A stretch of DNA of 64,000 bases from Antedon mediterranea (Eukaryota; Echinodermata; Crinoidea; Comatulida; Antedonidae). Below, in pieces: positions 45,977 through 59,224 of the stretch. Location: positions 4,374,312 to 4,438,311 of the forward strand of contig NC_092675.1 in the NCBI RefSeq assembly GCF_964355755.1, written 5' to 3'. Positions within the stretch are counted from its first letter, which is position 1. Every line of letters begins with the position of its first letter. A model generated the notes under the pieces. It saw nothing but the letters and a program-made list of their open reading frames with translations, made no database searches and was not told the DNA's origin. The position numbers and the translations under genes are program-made.

Positions 45977-46121
45977 TATGGATTTTGGAAATGATATCAA
46001 ATCCGTCGAGAAATTCATTATTTTATTTTAACATGAGTGTAACATGCGGCGCAGTCTCGCACACCGACCGTCAGGGAGAACTTTACTGTAGTTTAATTCC
46101 TATGTCAGCATGGTGTGTAGT

Positions 46122-46188
46122 ATGACGAAACGGAAAATCCATGCTTCCGAGAATTATATTGAACAGGAAAAAGTACATAATGTATACG
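46122..46188 (+). CDS. Possible first coding exon of a Trm9-like tRNA methyltransferase gene
   Basis: The frame reads MTKRKIHASENYIEQEKVHN then VY, and stops at a good donor (G/GTAAGC after 46188) in phase 1. IEQEKVHNVY resembles the N-terminal LEKQHVHNVY of TRMT9B and the EYVHKVY of yeast Trm9, wobble-uridine tRNA methyltransferases. An in-frame ATG upstream (46110) is an alternative start; a short uORF (46104) precedes it. I could not find a second exon with the expected PHFS..PWP and SAM-binding GCGNGKY motifs in the window. It may be a stray or duplicated exon, a gene with a long intron, or chance. Confidence 0.3.
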
Positions 46189-47073
46189 GTAAGCATGCGT
46201 GTAAAAATGTACTTTTAATCCATTCCGTGGTTTAACAACCTTAACATGTTGTGCCTATAGGCCTACATACCGTTTTTTTTTAACATTTACGAGAGATTGT
46301 TAAGCATGAAGAAACCCATGATGATATAAGAATGGAACTATATAACATTAGTAATTTTATAACTCCATGGTATAATAAGTAAGTTTTAAAAGAAAGCGGA
46401 CTAGAGGTCACGTACCTACTTATGACGGTCTTTTTTTATTTGCTAATAATCCATGCATTTATTTTTCTCATTCATTGAATGTGCTTAACCAAACAGTCGA
46501 ATCTTTTATTATAGTGTACAGAGGTAGGTCGCGAACAAAGCCGATATGATTAAGTTGTATATACACATACACTATACAACCAGTCGAAATACAATACAGT
46601 TTTATTTAACTGCTTCTCTAAACCTTCGGATTTCTTTTGATACTCGTTCGTTACGTCACGGTTCGGTCTCGTGGTTTTGTCGTGGTGAATCTTCTTTCGG
46701 TTTCAAGTACTCCATTGGCTCTCGGTGACGATTGTGAGATAGCAGCTCCAGTTTTTACTATTAAACTAAGGATTTACATTGTATATGGTAAGTTTCCTGA
46801 TTATATAGGTTTACACTTAATATTTCAGTTAACAAAACGTGGATTATAATAATGGAGTCTCTGTTATGTAGGCCTATACTGAGATATTTAGTGAGTCTCT
46901 TAAACATTGAATTTTGAACACCACGATTCCCATCCATTATACACAGGGCCTACCTAGCTACATTTCCGAAAATATATAAAAACAAATCTTGGATTTTTCT
47001 TTCATTTTAATATTGATTGTTTGAATTATAATTGTTATTATTGCAAAAAAAAAATGTATTTCAGCATTAGGCC

Positions 47074-47105
47074 CAGGGAGTTGTTAATTAACAACTCGAT
47101 CCCTG
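47074..47105. mobile_element. CAGGGAGTTGTTAATTAACA palindrome, third copy
   Basis: Palindromic core with a two-base GA insertion in the right arm; flanks show no clear duplication. Confidence 0.5.
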
Positions 47106-47863
47106 GGTCTATAGGCCTACTGAGCTCTGGGATTTCTGAGCTGTATATGGGTTTGAGTCTCGGAGGCCTATTTTGTATTCTTTTCTTCAATTGACTAGTT
47201 TCTTGAAATTAGATTATTTGAGTAGTAATTGGTATCCTATATCAAAAGCCTGAAATGTTTATTTAAAACAGTAATTATAGTAGATGCTTATAAACGTAGT
47301 GAAATATATTGATTATCAACGGAGGACATCCGTTGGTTTGTATACCATGTGTGTGTATTAATTTTTAGATAATAATTGTGTAAAATAATACACGTTATGA
47401 CTATAATTGTACTCAAATGAAAAAATGTCGTGTCAACAATGACACCACCAAATATACAGATCAAAAACTCTTTTGTATCATGATAGGCTCTGGGCAAAGA
47501 CAGGCCTACCAATAGGCGGATGCCGGTCCGCCACACTGATGTACCACAAACCAATTATTATTATATTAACTTTTCCTTGGTAACAAATGTAGAGAATCAA
47601 GACTAATGAAAAAAATACATTACCCTTTAAAACGTGGAGTAGGCCTATAATTAGTGTTTATATGATAAGCTCATACGGTATATTTTATCGTATGAACGCC
47701 ACACCCTGACGTCACAAACAATCATGGTTCTTTCATATTTCATTATTTATAACATAATGTATTTTCAAGCGGTATGACGTTTCTTCAAATTAAAGATTTA
47801 TGGCTAAATAAAAAATGTTTCAGAATGATTATAATCATTGAGTCTATTCCACTTATTTGGGCT

Positions 47864-48010
47864 ATACAGCTCTGTCTACACTATCAACAGAAAAATGTGA
47901 TGTGCCCATATATGGACATGATGATGTCATATCACTACCATATTCGGACATATCACTGCCATATTTGGGCACATTACACTTTTTTTGTCAATAGTGTAGA
48001 CAGAGCTTTA
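47864..48010 (-). mobile_element. MITE family A, copy 10
   Basis: CAGCTCTGTCTACACTATCA to TAGTGTAGACAGAGCTTTA; slightly shortened inside the TIRs. Confidence 0.8.
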
Positions 48011-50431
48011 GAAACGGGTTGGTTCATGCGCAATGTTGGAAATAGCGTTAAAATTAACGTTTACGTGCTCCCGCGAAACCTGCCTTATAGGCCTATTTCA
48101 TATTTCACACGATAAATTTGCCTATAGGCCTAATATTACGGTGATAAAAGGCTTAATTCGCGCTAATTTACATTATCATTCATAGTCGTATTTGAACACG
48201 ATCTCAACAATTCCTATGCAAATATAATACAATTCATACATTGTGCGTGACTCAGGATTCTTAACACAAAATTATTAAACAAACTTGAAGTAGGCCTAAA
48301 ATAACAATAGATCAGTAAATAACATAATATATTGGATTTATCAGGCGACCATGCACGAGTATAATGATTTGAATATATCGCGCCATTTTTACAAACATTT
48401 GTCCATTCGTCGCTTTCTGATTATATTTCGTCATCAGTACAACTCCTTCACTCCTAACTAATAACTCATATTATTATAATTAAAATTCAACTTACAGGTA
48501 AGTATCGTTTAATTTTCAATTATAGGTATACCAAAGATATACAATCTTTGCGTATACGTATTGCGCGCTGATGCGTGCGTATATCGAATAGTTGATCGAG
48601 ACGCAACGAATCATGCGATTCGATTGTCTCTAATTCGATATTCGGAACACATCCTCCTCGCCCTCCTCCGCGCGCGCCGATGGATATAATTTATTTTTAT
48701 TTTATAATTTTATAATAATCTAAATTACTATTCCGAAATCAACCGGATTGATTGTTGTAAGTAGACCTACTTTAGTATTGTAGAGGCCGCTGGTAAGTAT
48801 CAAAAAATTAACTGTCAGTTCGCCTGTATAATACAGTGTTTTTATTTAGCTCAGTTTACGACCGCTAGCTAGCCTATAGGCGCGACCCAGCCATTAATTT
48901 AAGTTATTGAACAACATTCCCGAAAAGAGTTTATTTTTTACATTTTGTACTAGCGGTTGCAAATACACTTTGGTTAGGCCTTAGGCCTACTGTTTTGTAG
49001 TATTTTGTATTGCGTAATGGTTCGCGTTGAGTTTGAATTCACTCAACCGCATCAATCAATAATTAGATTTCCGTATTATCGTAATAGATTATGAAACGCC
49101 ATTCCTGCAAAATAAATGTCGACATTTTCAAATACGTTTACGTCATATTAGGCATGTGTTGTTTAATAATGGAAGAGACTGTCGGAAGATAAAGTAAGAT
49201 AACTGATAACTGGTCGATCCAATGTCGTGTCGTCTGGAGTCTTGAATTGCCTAATGTTTTTGACTATTTTTATAATTCAACCGTTGGCACTTTTTGCCTC
49301 TCATACATTGGCAAATATCTTTTTGTCTGAGTACGATATCCATGTCACATTTAGAAACATCGCGGTGTATTATTTCATGTTTCCGATGGATTTTATGTTA
49401 TGTTTATTATAAATATTAGTTCGTCACAAAACAACAGAGGTAAGTACGCTCATATTTGGTCTTATTTAGATTTTAAAATGTTTATTACAGTATTTGGAAG
49501 AATTTAAAATGTGTAGGCCACTCTATTTGTATCGCCGTCCAGTCTAAATAATCCGAGTGTTCTTGCATATTAATGACCAATGTTGTTATGTAGTATATTT
49601 CTATATTTGTTCGTCAATATTTACTGCGAGTGACCAGTATCTGAAGAAAATATAAAAGAGAAACGCCTTTAATTGTTAATTTGTAATTCATTTTAAATGT
49701 GGAAAGATATTGGCTGATATAAAGCCTAGGTTCACTATAAAAAGGTTTCTGCTTCGGTTGACTAGTCTGATAGAATTCTGAGCGCGTCATCATAGTACAC
49801 TTGACAAACACTATTTCATTAGCCTACGCTTATTGTGATGTCGTTTGCTAACAACAAAAAAATACTGTTTCAAGAATGCCATTAATACAACAGTATAGAT
49901 TAAAGACATTTTTGTCTTATATATTGGAACAAAGAAAATTTAAAATTATTATAGCCTACACAGGCCGATTTTGTCGTTAAGTGCGTGTACTGTTTATTGA
50001 AAATAATATCAATTCAACACTGTCGGAAATCTTGAAATGTTTGATGTATTTCCGTATTTGAAATTACCTATAGGCTAGACGGTTGTGAACGAGGATTAGC
50101 AGGTGTGAGTGAGAACATTAAAGAGGCGATGAGTTTGAGATTGGCGGTTGATGGATGGGTCGGGAGGGTGACACCGGCCTACACCACAGTGATACATCCA
50201 TACACTATTTATTGAAATTTAAAAAAAAGAAAGATAGGCCTAATGTATTTTGAACTGTAGGCCTATATTGATTTTAATTTTATGTAGAAGTTCTTCTGGG
50301 GCCCATACATTTATGTTATGGTGACTCTGTTGCTTTTGGAGTCCCAGGACATGACGACAATGTCGAAATGAAATAAAATACTTTTTATTTGGTAGAAAAA
50401 TGTGAGATTGCATATCGGACGAATACCTTTT

Positions 50432-50468
50432 TTTTATAACCACCAAGCCACAACTCCACTCCTTCGAC
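50432..50468 (-). mobile_element. SINE family 3 fragment
   Basis: TATAACCACCAAGCCACAAC then TCCACTCC is the head region in reverse. Confidence 0.5.
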
Positions 50469-51393
50469 CAATGATAGACTAAAATTAGCATATTCACGAT
50501 CTAATATATGTACAATCATGAACATCCTTTAGTTTAGTGATCGTTTCTGTGACGTTGTGAGGAATAAAGCAACATACCTTATGTCATTATTGACATTAAA
50601 TATTATACATCTCAACCCAATGTGGTGGGGGGGGGGGGGATGAGGGGTGTTCGTTGTCACATTACTTATGTACATATTAGGCCATCTTAAGGTGTTAAAA
50701 CAATGTGTACTGGACGGCAGAGGTTCAGTATTTATGAGGTAGGCCTAGTATAAGGTCGAGTCAATATGAACCAACCAATTTCAGTTCGTTATTCAGTGTA
50801 CAAAATACAAGATATGCATATTTATTATTATACAACAAAAAAGGAGCTAGCATCTGTTTAACTAATTTTCCGGCTGCATGCTATAATACAACAAATTTAG
50901 TTTATGTTACAATTCACCACCTGAAAAATAAGTCTAAAGGAAGCCTGTGTGCCTGTCCAGACAACCCCCTCCCGCATTGATCACATCCCCTGCACATTTC
51001 TGTAGGCTAATTACCGTAGGCCTCACTACATAATGTCTATTTTGAATCCTGATCAATGGGGTAATATTGACCCGGCCGTCGTTGAATATTCAACGATATT
51101 TATCGATTGAATATCGATCCCCTCTGCTCCGTTAAACACTTTTACATCTGGTAAACAGTGTGCCCCATTTTATAAACATTTTATCAAACAGTAACTAATA
51201 ATATAATAATTATTGACATTTGGTTACTTGTTTACATTGACTACGGTAACATATATTTAAACAGCTTTCTTGGATTTCATAATATCTATTGCAGTATGTG
51301 AAAATGAATTTTCAGAAAATGGATGGCACACACTGTTTTTTTTTTAAATAAAATAAACAAAAATTATGATATAATTTATAGTATTGATATTTA

Positions 51394-51573
51394 GGGGGAA
51401 ATGTCGGCAGTGTAGCATAGCAAAAAGCTATAGGCCTACAAAACAACCTTACTGCTATAACACATTTCTAAAATTCTGTAGCAAAAAATATAATACAAAA
51501 CTATGTTTCTCGACTCAAAAATCAGTTTGATTAGCATTGCTAAACAAAATTTTAAAATAAAAATTATCCCTGA
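51394..51573. mobile_element. CAGGGA-ended MITE (family C), copy 2
   Basis: Same interior as 1273-1447 (CAGTGTAGCATAGCAAAAAG, ATGTTTCTCGACTCAAAAAT). Ends TAGGGGGAAATG and AATTATCCCTG; ATATT flanks both sides, again a 5-bp duplication. Confidence 0.75.
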
Positions 51574-51650
51574 TATTAGATATAATGTGTGTAGTTTAAA
51601 ACTGTATCATTTATTTTCTTAATTTATAATATATATATTTTTTTTATTTT

Positions 51651-51861
51651 ATGTCTTTAGGCAATGTGGCCAAGGATTACCGATAGTAATGAATCGCTGT
51701 CCTATCAGATAGGTAGTAGTTCCCTGACACAGGGGCTATTTTGAACTAGTTCACCGGAGTAACCCCACTCTTCTCCTCGAATAATAAGGGTTCTTTAAAG
51801 TGCACACGGGTTATAACTGTGTACACTGGACCTACGGTTTATAGTCCTTATCCGAGAAGAC
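51651..51861 (-). mobile_element. SINE family 1, reverse copy without tRNA head
   Basis: Reverse complement of the body at about 2038-2260: GGTAGTAGTTCCCTGACACA, CCTTATCCGAGAAGAC. 5'-truncated, as usual for retroposition. A (TAA)n and TATAGCGC repeat follow at 51866-51935. Confidence 0.75.
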
Positions 51862-52158
51862 TATTATAATAATAATAATAATAAGATTTTTATAGCGCAC
51901 ATACCACTCCAGAGTGCTCAAGGCGCATTTAAAAATAAAAAAGAAATAATCAATTTATTATTTCTATTATAGAACGATTAAGAAGAGTATAAAGACGTTT
52001 AGTTGTAGCTTTCACACAAAATTAGATTTTGTATGTGACGAATTGCAGCACTTTATCTCAAGTCTGGTCTAGGCTATCTATCTATAATAACGTTACAATC
52101 ATTTGATTACATTTACATCAGTGATGGTCGTCATTGAGTTGACTAGTATTGATTTAAC

Positions 52159-52916
52159 CAGGGAGTTGTTATTTAACTTTACAAGATACACGGTCTGCCT
52201 TGGCTGGAATAAGAAAACAGTATTTCAAACAAAAGAATTTGAATTACTTATCTCTTAAACAGCATTCATGAATATGATAATGTCACATGTAGTTCTTGAG
52301 TCAGTAGAAACAAAGAAGGTTTAAGAATATTTATACTGCTTTAGATAACAATAATACGGTATAACCATGAGTATAACCGATTCTCGTACGGTATCATGTC
52401 TAGCGCGACAATAAACAACGTACCGTATCATGTCTGCTGACGGCAACATGATCATACGATGGCACACTTTAGTAACTTTCCTCTAAATAATCTATCATAC
52501 TACCACGGGACTAAGACTGCTGTTAATCGGGTATAACATAGTGTTTTCTTTTCCCAAATGGTTATACTGTATTATAAATGATTTTAAAAAGTGTTCGTAA
52601 TATTGGTGGTTTAGGCCTAAAGATTCAGACTTCACACTGACTCGGTCCGGTGACCGGAGAAAAAGCACTACGTTTTTCGATCACGCACGTACGTTTCGTG
52701 ATACGGAATCCGGAATCAGAAAAAGTAATAGAGAACATGCTTTTAATAAGTTGAACTATATGGACCTTTAAATTTATGTCCATGGTTGAACCAAGCATTC
52801 AGTTGAAAAATAAATTGCTAGGCTTAATAGCTTAATTATGATTCTTTGTGTAGAAATAAGTCTAATTAAGCTTAATAACAATATCCGTACTGTTAAGTAT
52901 TAATTAAAACTCCCTG
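52159..52916. repeat. Two CAGGGAGTT half sites facing each other 758 bp apart
   Basis: Left CAGGGAGTTGTTATTTAAC, right ATTAATTAAAACTCCCTG. They could be the termini of the longer parent of the palindromic mini-elements, but I see no matching 7-bp flank, so separate relics are equally possible. Confidence 0.35.
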
Positions 52917-53396
52917 GAAGTGACGTATTCTTGTGAATACTGAAGTGTTTTATCCTTGCTTTAATTATAATAGCTTCTGAAATTAACTGATACAGATATT
53001 TTCATATTAAACATGCAGTAGCTGACATTGGCCTACGCATTGTTGGCGGTGGGTTCATTATATGGACGTTTATATTACGACAGAGGTCATGCGCAGAGAA
53101 TGACGTTTATAGGTCTGTTAACAATTATTTACCGGGTGGTGTTGTAATAATTCGTATTCAATCTCTATTATGTTCTCTATACCTGCAGCTAAACGACACA
53201 GTACATACAAGCCAATTGCATTGAGAGCTTCAACGTTCATGGTTGTGAATTCGCAAGTTTAGCGGCATCAAATAACGTCTCACAATAATCGTAAGGAATC
53301 AACCGATCATCAATTATATATATATATATCAGAATATTTATTTTTGTATCGAAAATAAGAAAGGACACAACAGTGGGCTTTGACAAATAAATCAAC

Positions 53397-56300
53397 ATGG
53401 TTTCTACGAGGCAGTCACGGGATTGTATCTTTAACAGACTACCAGTGCTTGTAATCGTATTATTGTTTTCGTATGGTGAGTTGGAAAATGTTTTATTTCT
53501 GAATATCTTGGTATTTGGTGCGATGATCCCTTTTGCTGCTTGGACGCAGCGCAACGACGTAACACAACGCATTGCGATTTTCAATAATAATTACTTGCGT
53601 TGCGTTGCGTATACAATAATACAACGTATAATTCTATCGTGCATATATTGTGAACGGTGATAAATACGTTTCTGTGGGCTACGTTATCTGTATAAGTTCC
53701 ACATGCGTTATTTATACGTCCAACTCTTTAAAAAGTGGGAAAATGATTCCCATTTAAAAACTGTTTTCCGCCCAGTAAAATGTTATCAGTAATATTGTCA
53801 TTCGGCCTTTTAGGTCTACTATGATTTTTCACTCATAATTGTTTTTTATTTGTAGGTGTTTCATCGATTTCTGCCCAGACAACGAAGGAAACCACACCAA
53901 CTGAATTGATGATAACTGATTCACCATCGCCAATGATAGCAACGACTGCTGCAGTTACCTCTGACGAAAAAACAACAAATGAAGAAACGACAGTGGCCGC
54001 TACCTCAGGGGTTGCTACCACCAAAACAAAGGTAACATCTGCACCTGTATCTGGCGGTTCACAAAAAAAGGTATCAGTTACCCCTCTCATCGGTGTTGGT
54101 TCGACAAACACACCTTCGGACGCAATTGGCACAATATCTAGGGCACCTAACACACCATCTGGCGTACCTTCTAACGCAGACGTGTCTAAAGTAGCATCCA
54201 CTGACGCAACAACTGTTCCTGCTACACAACAAGACGTACGAACCTCTGATACGCCTCCCACGGAAGATGCCGCTCAAGCAACTACTTCTAATTCCACTGA
54301 TACATCCACCGATACTACTGATGCCTCCATAGATGTAACTACTAATGCAACCATAGATGTAACTACCAATGCAACCTTAGATGTAACTACAAATGCAACC
54401 ATAGGTGTAACTACTGATGCAACCACTGATTCACCTACGACGCTTCTCATAACAGAAGTCGACCAAGCAGGTAATGGTACAATTAAGCGTGGTTCTCACT
54501 AGCGACGCAACGCAAGGACGTAACGCAACGCAAGTGAATTGACCAATCACAAGCGATGGCTTATTCGCTTGTGATTGCTAACTGTCTATAACTTCGCTTG
54601 TCATTGGTTAAAACGCTTGCGTTGCGTTTACGTCCTTGCGTTACGTTCTAGTGGGAACCAAGCTTTATTGCCTAAACAACTCCGTTATTAAATGGTAGTG
54701 ACTCCTCTAACCATACAGGTACCGACGTGACACCCAACTCAACTACCATTCAATCTACCACAAATGCTCCAACCAAAGCACCATCTGCACCAGCGAAATT
54801 ACCATCTGTAACGCCAGGCAAAACAACAGCATCTTTAAGTGGATCAACAAAGAACAAAAATACAGATGTAAACTCTAATGAGGTCTCATCGGGAGGAAGT
54901 GGATCGGCAGGACTTGTAGTTGGTATCTGTTTTGCGCTTATTTTTGTAGCATTTGCCGTTGGAACGTTCCTTTATATCAGGCGGTAAGAGCAGTCAGATA
55001 CTGTATAAAGCTCTATCTACTTCACTATCAACCTTTATTCGACAAAACAATGTGATGTGCCCGTATATGGACATGACGATGTCATATCACTACCATATTT
55101 GGGCACATCACTGCCATATTTGGGCACATCACACTTTTTTGTCAAACTAGTTTGATAGTGTAGACAGAGCTTTATACACCTTTCTTCATTTTAACTATTA
55201 TTAGGTTTAATCAAGGTAATCTAATTAACAAATTCCGAGCTCTGAAAACCAAAGGGTTTGTGGCTGTGGCACGATAAGTTTGTCCCTACTGATGTAAATA
55301 CTACATTAATGGTTTTTGTCGCGGCCAGAGATAGGAAGAACCTGTGAGCACCTATCTTGGCAAGGTGAGCTCAGTATCCTGTTGTTAGATTGCCTTGGTT
55401 TAATCAACATAAATATAACGGTTATATTCTCTACACACTAACCATTTTTTCACGATTTTTATTCCGTCACCGGACCGTGATATAAGTTCAATATGAACAA
55501 GGCTATCAAGCCAAATTGGTATGAACGGAACTAAATGATCAAGATAGATCAGAACAATGACATCTTAATCTTCAGCAACTTCATTAATGGTAGTCTAAAC
55601 GTAGGCCTATGTTTTTTTCCTAAGCAGACGACGATATGCAAATAACTATGGACGGCTAGATGAAGACAGAGACGCCAGCTGGTCAGCCTTCTCACGGAAT
55701 CCTATCTACAAAACGGACGTAAGTTTCGTAAGTTACAACATTTAGGTTTGACTTTAAATGTCGGCACATAGTGACTCCTGTGTTTCGTTAGTTACCCTCG
55801 TGGAAAGAACCTGTTTAAGTTGTGTTTACACAATGTTGTAAGTATGTGCGTGAAGTTTTTTTTCCCCGCATGAACAGCGTTATCGGTTTAAATTATGATC
55901 TATGTACATTACTTTAATCTTATTTTTTACTTAGCATGATGGCAATACTTTCATTAGTAATTGTTGTTTCCCTTTACAATGTCATTTTAAAGTAAAGCAC
56001 TGACGACGACGAAAGCCATCCTGGCGGCAAACGTCACAAAGGTTTATGACGACTTATGACGACTTCCGTAGTGGTGTGGTGATTCAGGTTGATATTAATG
56101 ATTGATCGACAGTGATTTGATTAAGAAATGTGTTATTAGACAACATTTAACTGTTTGAAGATGATTGGCGATGATAATGTTTTACCATACATATTAGTAT
56201 TATATCACATCTCCCATGCTTTTCACATTGTAGGCCTACTTGTATGTGATATAATAATTTATTTTGTATATATATTTAGGATTATCAACAGCTGTGAAAA

Positions 56301-56592
56301 GATCCGATCTTTGTTGACTTTCTGTACATCATAATTATATACTCAGTGTGCTGTTCGAAAGAATTGGTATATCGTACCCGTCGAGGGTAAGCCTACAATA
56401 CAACTGACATCGTTAGCATGATGACTAACTACGTGGAATATGGATGGCGACAATTACAATAATGATACATTTTGTTGTTTGCTGTTCTTTCGCTTTTCCA
56501 TTACTTAAAAACAGCTCCGTGAAACGGAACTAGTGCAGGTGCTGCTGAAAGCTACCTTAAATACATTTGAAAACGATTTTAGCGTTATATAA
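53397..56592 (+). CDS. Mucin-like type I membrane protein with signalling tail
   Basis: Family not recognised. Five exons in frame: 53397-53475, 53856-54470, 54719-54983, 55628-55718, 56515-56592; 375 aa. A signal peptide (LPVLVIVLLFSYG, cleavage near SISAQ) leads to an ectodomain dominated by Thr/Ser/Pro/Ala without cysteines, as in O-glycosylated mucins. Four tandem 24-bp repeats (54332-54427) encode DVTTNATI-type octamers with N-glycosylation sites. One membrane span (about 295-318, AGLVVGICFALIFVAFAVG) is followed by IRRRR and a tail holding YGRL (YxxPhi, 327-330), NPIY (NPxY, 344-347) and a C-terminal SVI fitting class I PDZ ligands. Exon 3 read-through would stop just after the membrane (TAA 54985). 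The last exon is chosen for its pyrimidine-rich acceptor and phase. AATAAA at 56917 is a poly(A) candidate. Confidence 0.75.
53538..53611. mobile_element. MITE family B remnant in intron 1 of the mucin-like gene
   Basis: GCTTGGACGCAGCGCAACGA and TTACTTGCGTTGCGTTGCG are diverged family B arms. Confidence 0.45.
54483..54667. mobile_element. MITE family B, full copy in intron 2 of the mucin-like gene
   Basis: TTAAGCGTGGTTCTCACTAG to CTAGTGGGAACCAAGCTTTA, nearly identical to 41358-41532, filling most of a 248-base intron. Confidence 0.8.
55006..55174 (-). mobile_element. MITE family A, copy 11
   Basis: TAAAGCTCTATCTACTTCAC to TAGTGTAGACAGAGCTTTA. Starts 23 bases after the exon 3 donor of the mucin-like gene. 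Confidence 0.85.
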
Positions 56593-57168
56593 TGCTAGTA
56601 GTCACAACCTTTAACTTTGTCACAAAAACTTTGTCACAAAAATGTTTAAAAGAAATAGTTTCGCCATCTGAAATGCCAAAGCTATTTCTTCACTTGGCAA
56701 CACTTAACCATGTATTTTTTGGTGTATAACAAGTATGGTGTAATGTAGGTCTAATTAATAAGCAAAATAGTGATAAGAATTTAACTTTTCTTGTTTTTAT
56801 AATTAACACAAAAACATTTTCTGCAATTCTTGTTTAACTTTTCATTTGTAGCAAAGCAGATGTCCTGATACTGATTCTGCCGTTTTATAGATAGATACAT
56901 ACTGTGTAGTTTAAGAAATAAATGTCATCGTCGAGTTATAAACATACGACAGTCTGAATCTCGTTGGGACTGCTATTAACATTTAGGAATAAATAAATAA
57001 GGTTTAATTACTAACTAACCTAACTTAAAACTGAGGGTGAAAAGTTGCAGCTGTTCGCAGGGCTTTCATAATTCGGCGTATGGTACACTCAGTAATTCTG
57101 AAACATGACTTCTAGTGAAAAGCATGTGAAATAAAACTATACTTGTGGCAAGTCTAATCTTTTGTCTC

Positions 57169-57290
57169 TTAAGCTCTGTCTACATGATCAAACTAGTTAA
57201 AAAAGTGTGATGTGTCCAAATAAGGTAGTGTTATGTCCAAATATAGGCACATCACATTTTTGTCACATGAAGTTTGATAGTGTAGCTTTA
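57169..57290 (+). mobile_element. MITE family A, copy 12 (internally shortened)
   Basis: TTAAGCTCTGTCTACATGAT to GAAGTTTGATAGTGTAGCTT; only about 120 bases. Confidence 0.75.
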
Positions 57291-59224
57291 TGCTTTGCTT
57301 CATATTTAATATTAGACGCAGGCACTGATAGTTGTTATTTATTTATTGAAAATATATTGCTTTTAGGTTAAGGTTCTATCTTTCAAAACGTTGAAAAAGA
57401 GAGCTATTTAAGAATGTTGCAATTTGATTTAAACTGCTGTGTTTGTATATTATATTCATTTATGATTTTGTTTAGGTCGATATTTTGTTTAGGTCGATAT
57501 TTTTCTATATATAAACACATATGTATAGAGAGACAGAGAGTACGTTTTCTGCATGTATTTTTATGAGAGTTTTAGGAGAAACAAACAAATTATTTTTCTA
57601 GCGAATGTGATGAGTAAAGTCACTTGACAGTAGGGGCCTATTTAGCCTACTATGTTGTTATCCCTGGACAATATTGCACAAATGTTTTATTGTTGAAACT
57701 TTGTGTTATAGATCCGTACCATTGTAACCCGTCAGTTTATTGTAGACTCTGTATTTTGTTTAGCGACAATTTAACAAAATTTGTATTGTAAATTTGTACC
57801 CGGTATGGGTTGTGTTGAAAATTAAAATCGGTCTTAGCTCTCACATTAGAAAAGGTTGACATCGTTACAACATTACTCACATATGCCTAATAGATGGTTA
57901 CAAAATTGGCTGGTGAAGGTCATTATTATTGTTTAGCGGTCTCTATTTCTAAAATTAAAATTGCTCATTTGCTGCAGATTATGGATTTAACAGGCCTCTT
58001 TGCCTACTTTTCATAAATTTAAATGAATGTGTAATTGATAGGCTAACAAATTCACGATACACAATTTCAATCACTACTGTATCTTAATTTAGAAGTAGGC
58101 CTAGCCTAGTTGTTCGTGGGATTAGGCAACAAATGCACATTGTTAGAAATAGTTATATAAGTATTTTTGTACGATGTTATTCCTCGTGTAAAACCGCAGT
58201 AAGCCTAGTACTAAAGTAGTAATTCGTCCAACTTGTATAATAGCAGTAAATAAACACTTGATTTCATCAAAACAACTCATAATTGATATTTTTTTTACTT
58301 ATAAGTAATATCAATTGAACGTAACTCAATAAAAATAGGGCCTTTTGGCCTACATAAATTTGGAATCATTGTATAATTTATCCGATCTCAGAGCTGTATC
58401 TCTATATACGACAGTATCACGGGAATATTCGGTTACAGCATCCTGTAGTAGCACATGTGGTGCCGTATCATGTAAGGTTAGGTAAGGGTTAGGTCTAAGA
58501 TACTAGCGATATATGTAAAACACACGTGACGCTGTATTGGGTATTTTACTATGATACTGAAGAAATCAAGACATTGTAGGCCTACCGAGAATCGGGTGGT
58601 ATATTTGTATATAAGTAATAAGCAATAAGATATAAAAACGTAATCTTTATTAACGTACAAATTAGCATTGGTTGATAACATTACTGCCTGCCAATAAAGC
58701 AGACAAATAAAAAAATTGTCTTGTAGATCGTCGAGGTTGTGTGTCCGCTATGTCAAATTTAAGACTAAAGAGATAACTGTAGCCATCTATAGGATACCTT
58801 TTTATTGGAGCCTTGTAAATCATCACATTTAGAATGTGCAAATTTTATGCTGAAAATGCTGAATAAATAGTAGATTAAGTTATTTGAAATTCTCATATTG
58901 TGTTTACACAGTTGAAAAAAAATTGAATAAATTCGCTTAAAAATATAAAACAATTTCCTTGTATTTTGTTTTCTGCACACAAACACATTGAAGACATAAA
59001 TAACTGCTACTAAAATGGTATTACAGTATTCATAATATTGAAGGAAACCACTAGAAATCGATGGATAGGGCCGGGAGGGGAAGAGGACATGAAATGATGA
59101 GAGAGGTGGGCAAAGTTTAATGATATTTTTACCTTGGTAATACAAAATGTTTGCTGCCACCTCTCGCAACGGCCAACAAGAGTATTTAACACATGTAATA
59201 CTATCAATAAATGTTTAATAATAT

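Larger units (their letters stand above)
46189..53396. other. Repeat-rich intergenic stretch, no confirmed exon
   Basis: Two further open stretches end in good donors (46789 GTATATG/GTAAGT; about 49438 CAGAG/GTAAGT) but neither is recognisable. Besides the listed repeats there is a G-run at about 50626-50639. Upstream untranslated exons of the mucin-like gene could be here. Confidence 0.4.

Noticed and set aside
47774-48115. 113-codon plus-strand frame
   Set aside because: Runs through a family A MITE; the same translated stretch appears wherever this MITE lies.
49222-49445. Hydrophobic frame followed by a strong donor
   Set aside because: The frame stops before the donor, so it cannot be a coding exon as read; possibly an untranslated exon.
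52159-52916. Complete 758-bp transposon with CAGGGAGTT ends
   Set aside because: The 7-bp flanks (ATTTAAC and GAAGTGA) do not match, so the two half sites may be unrelated.
53833-54277. Antisense frames of up to 142 codons opposite the mucin-like exon 2
   Set aside because: Mirror images of the Thr-rich repeats; no independent support.
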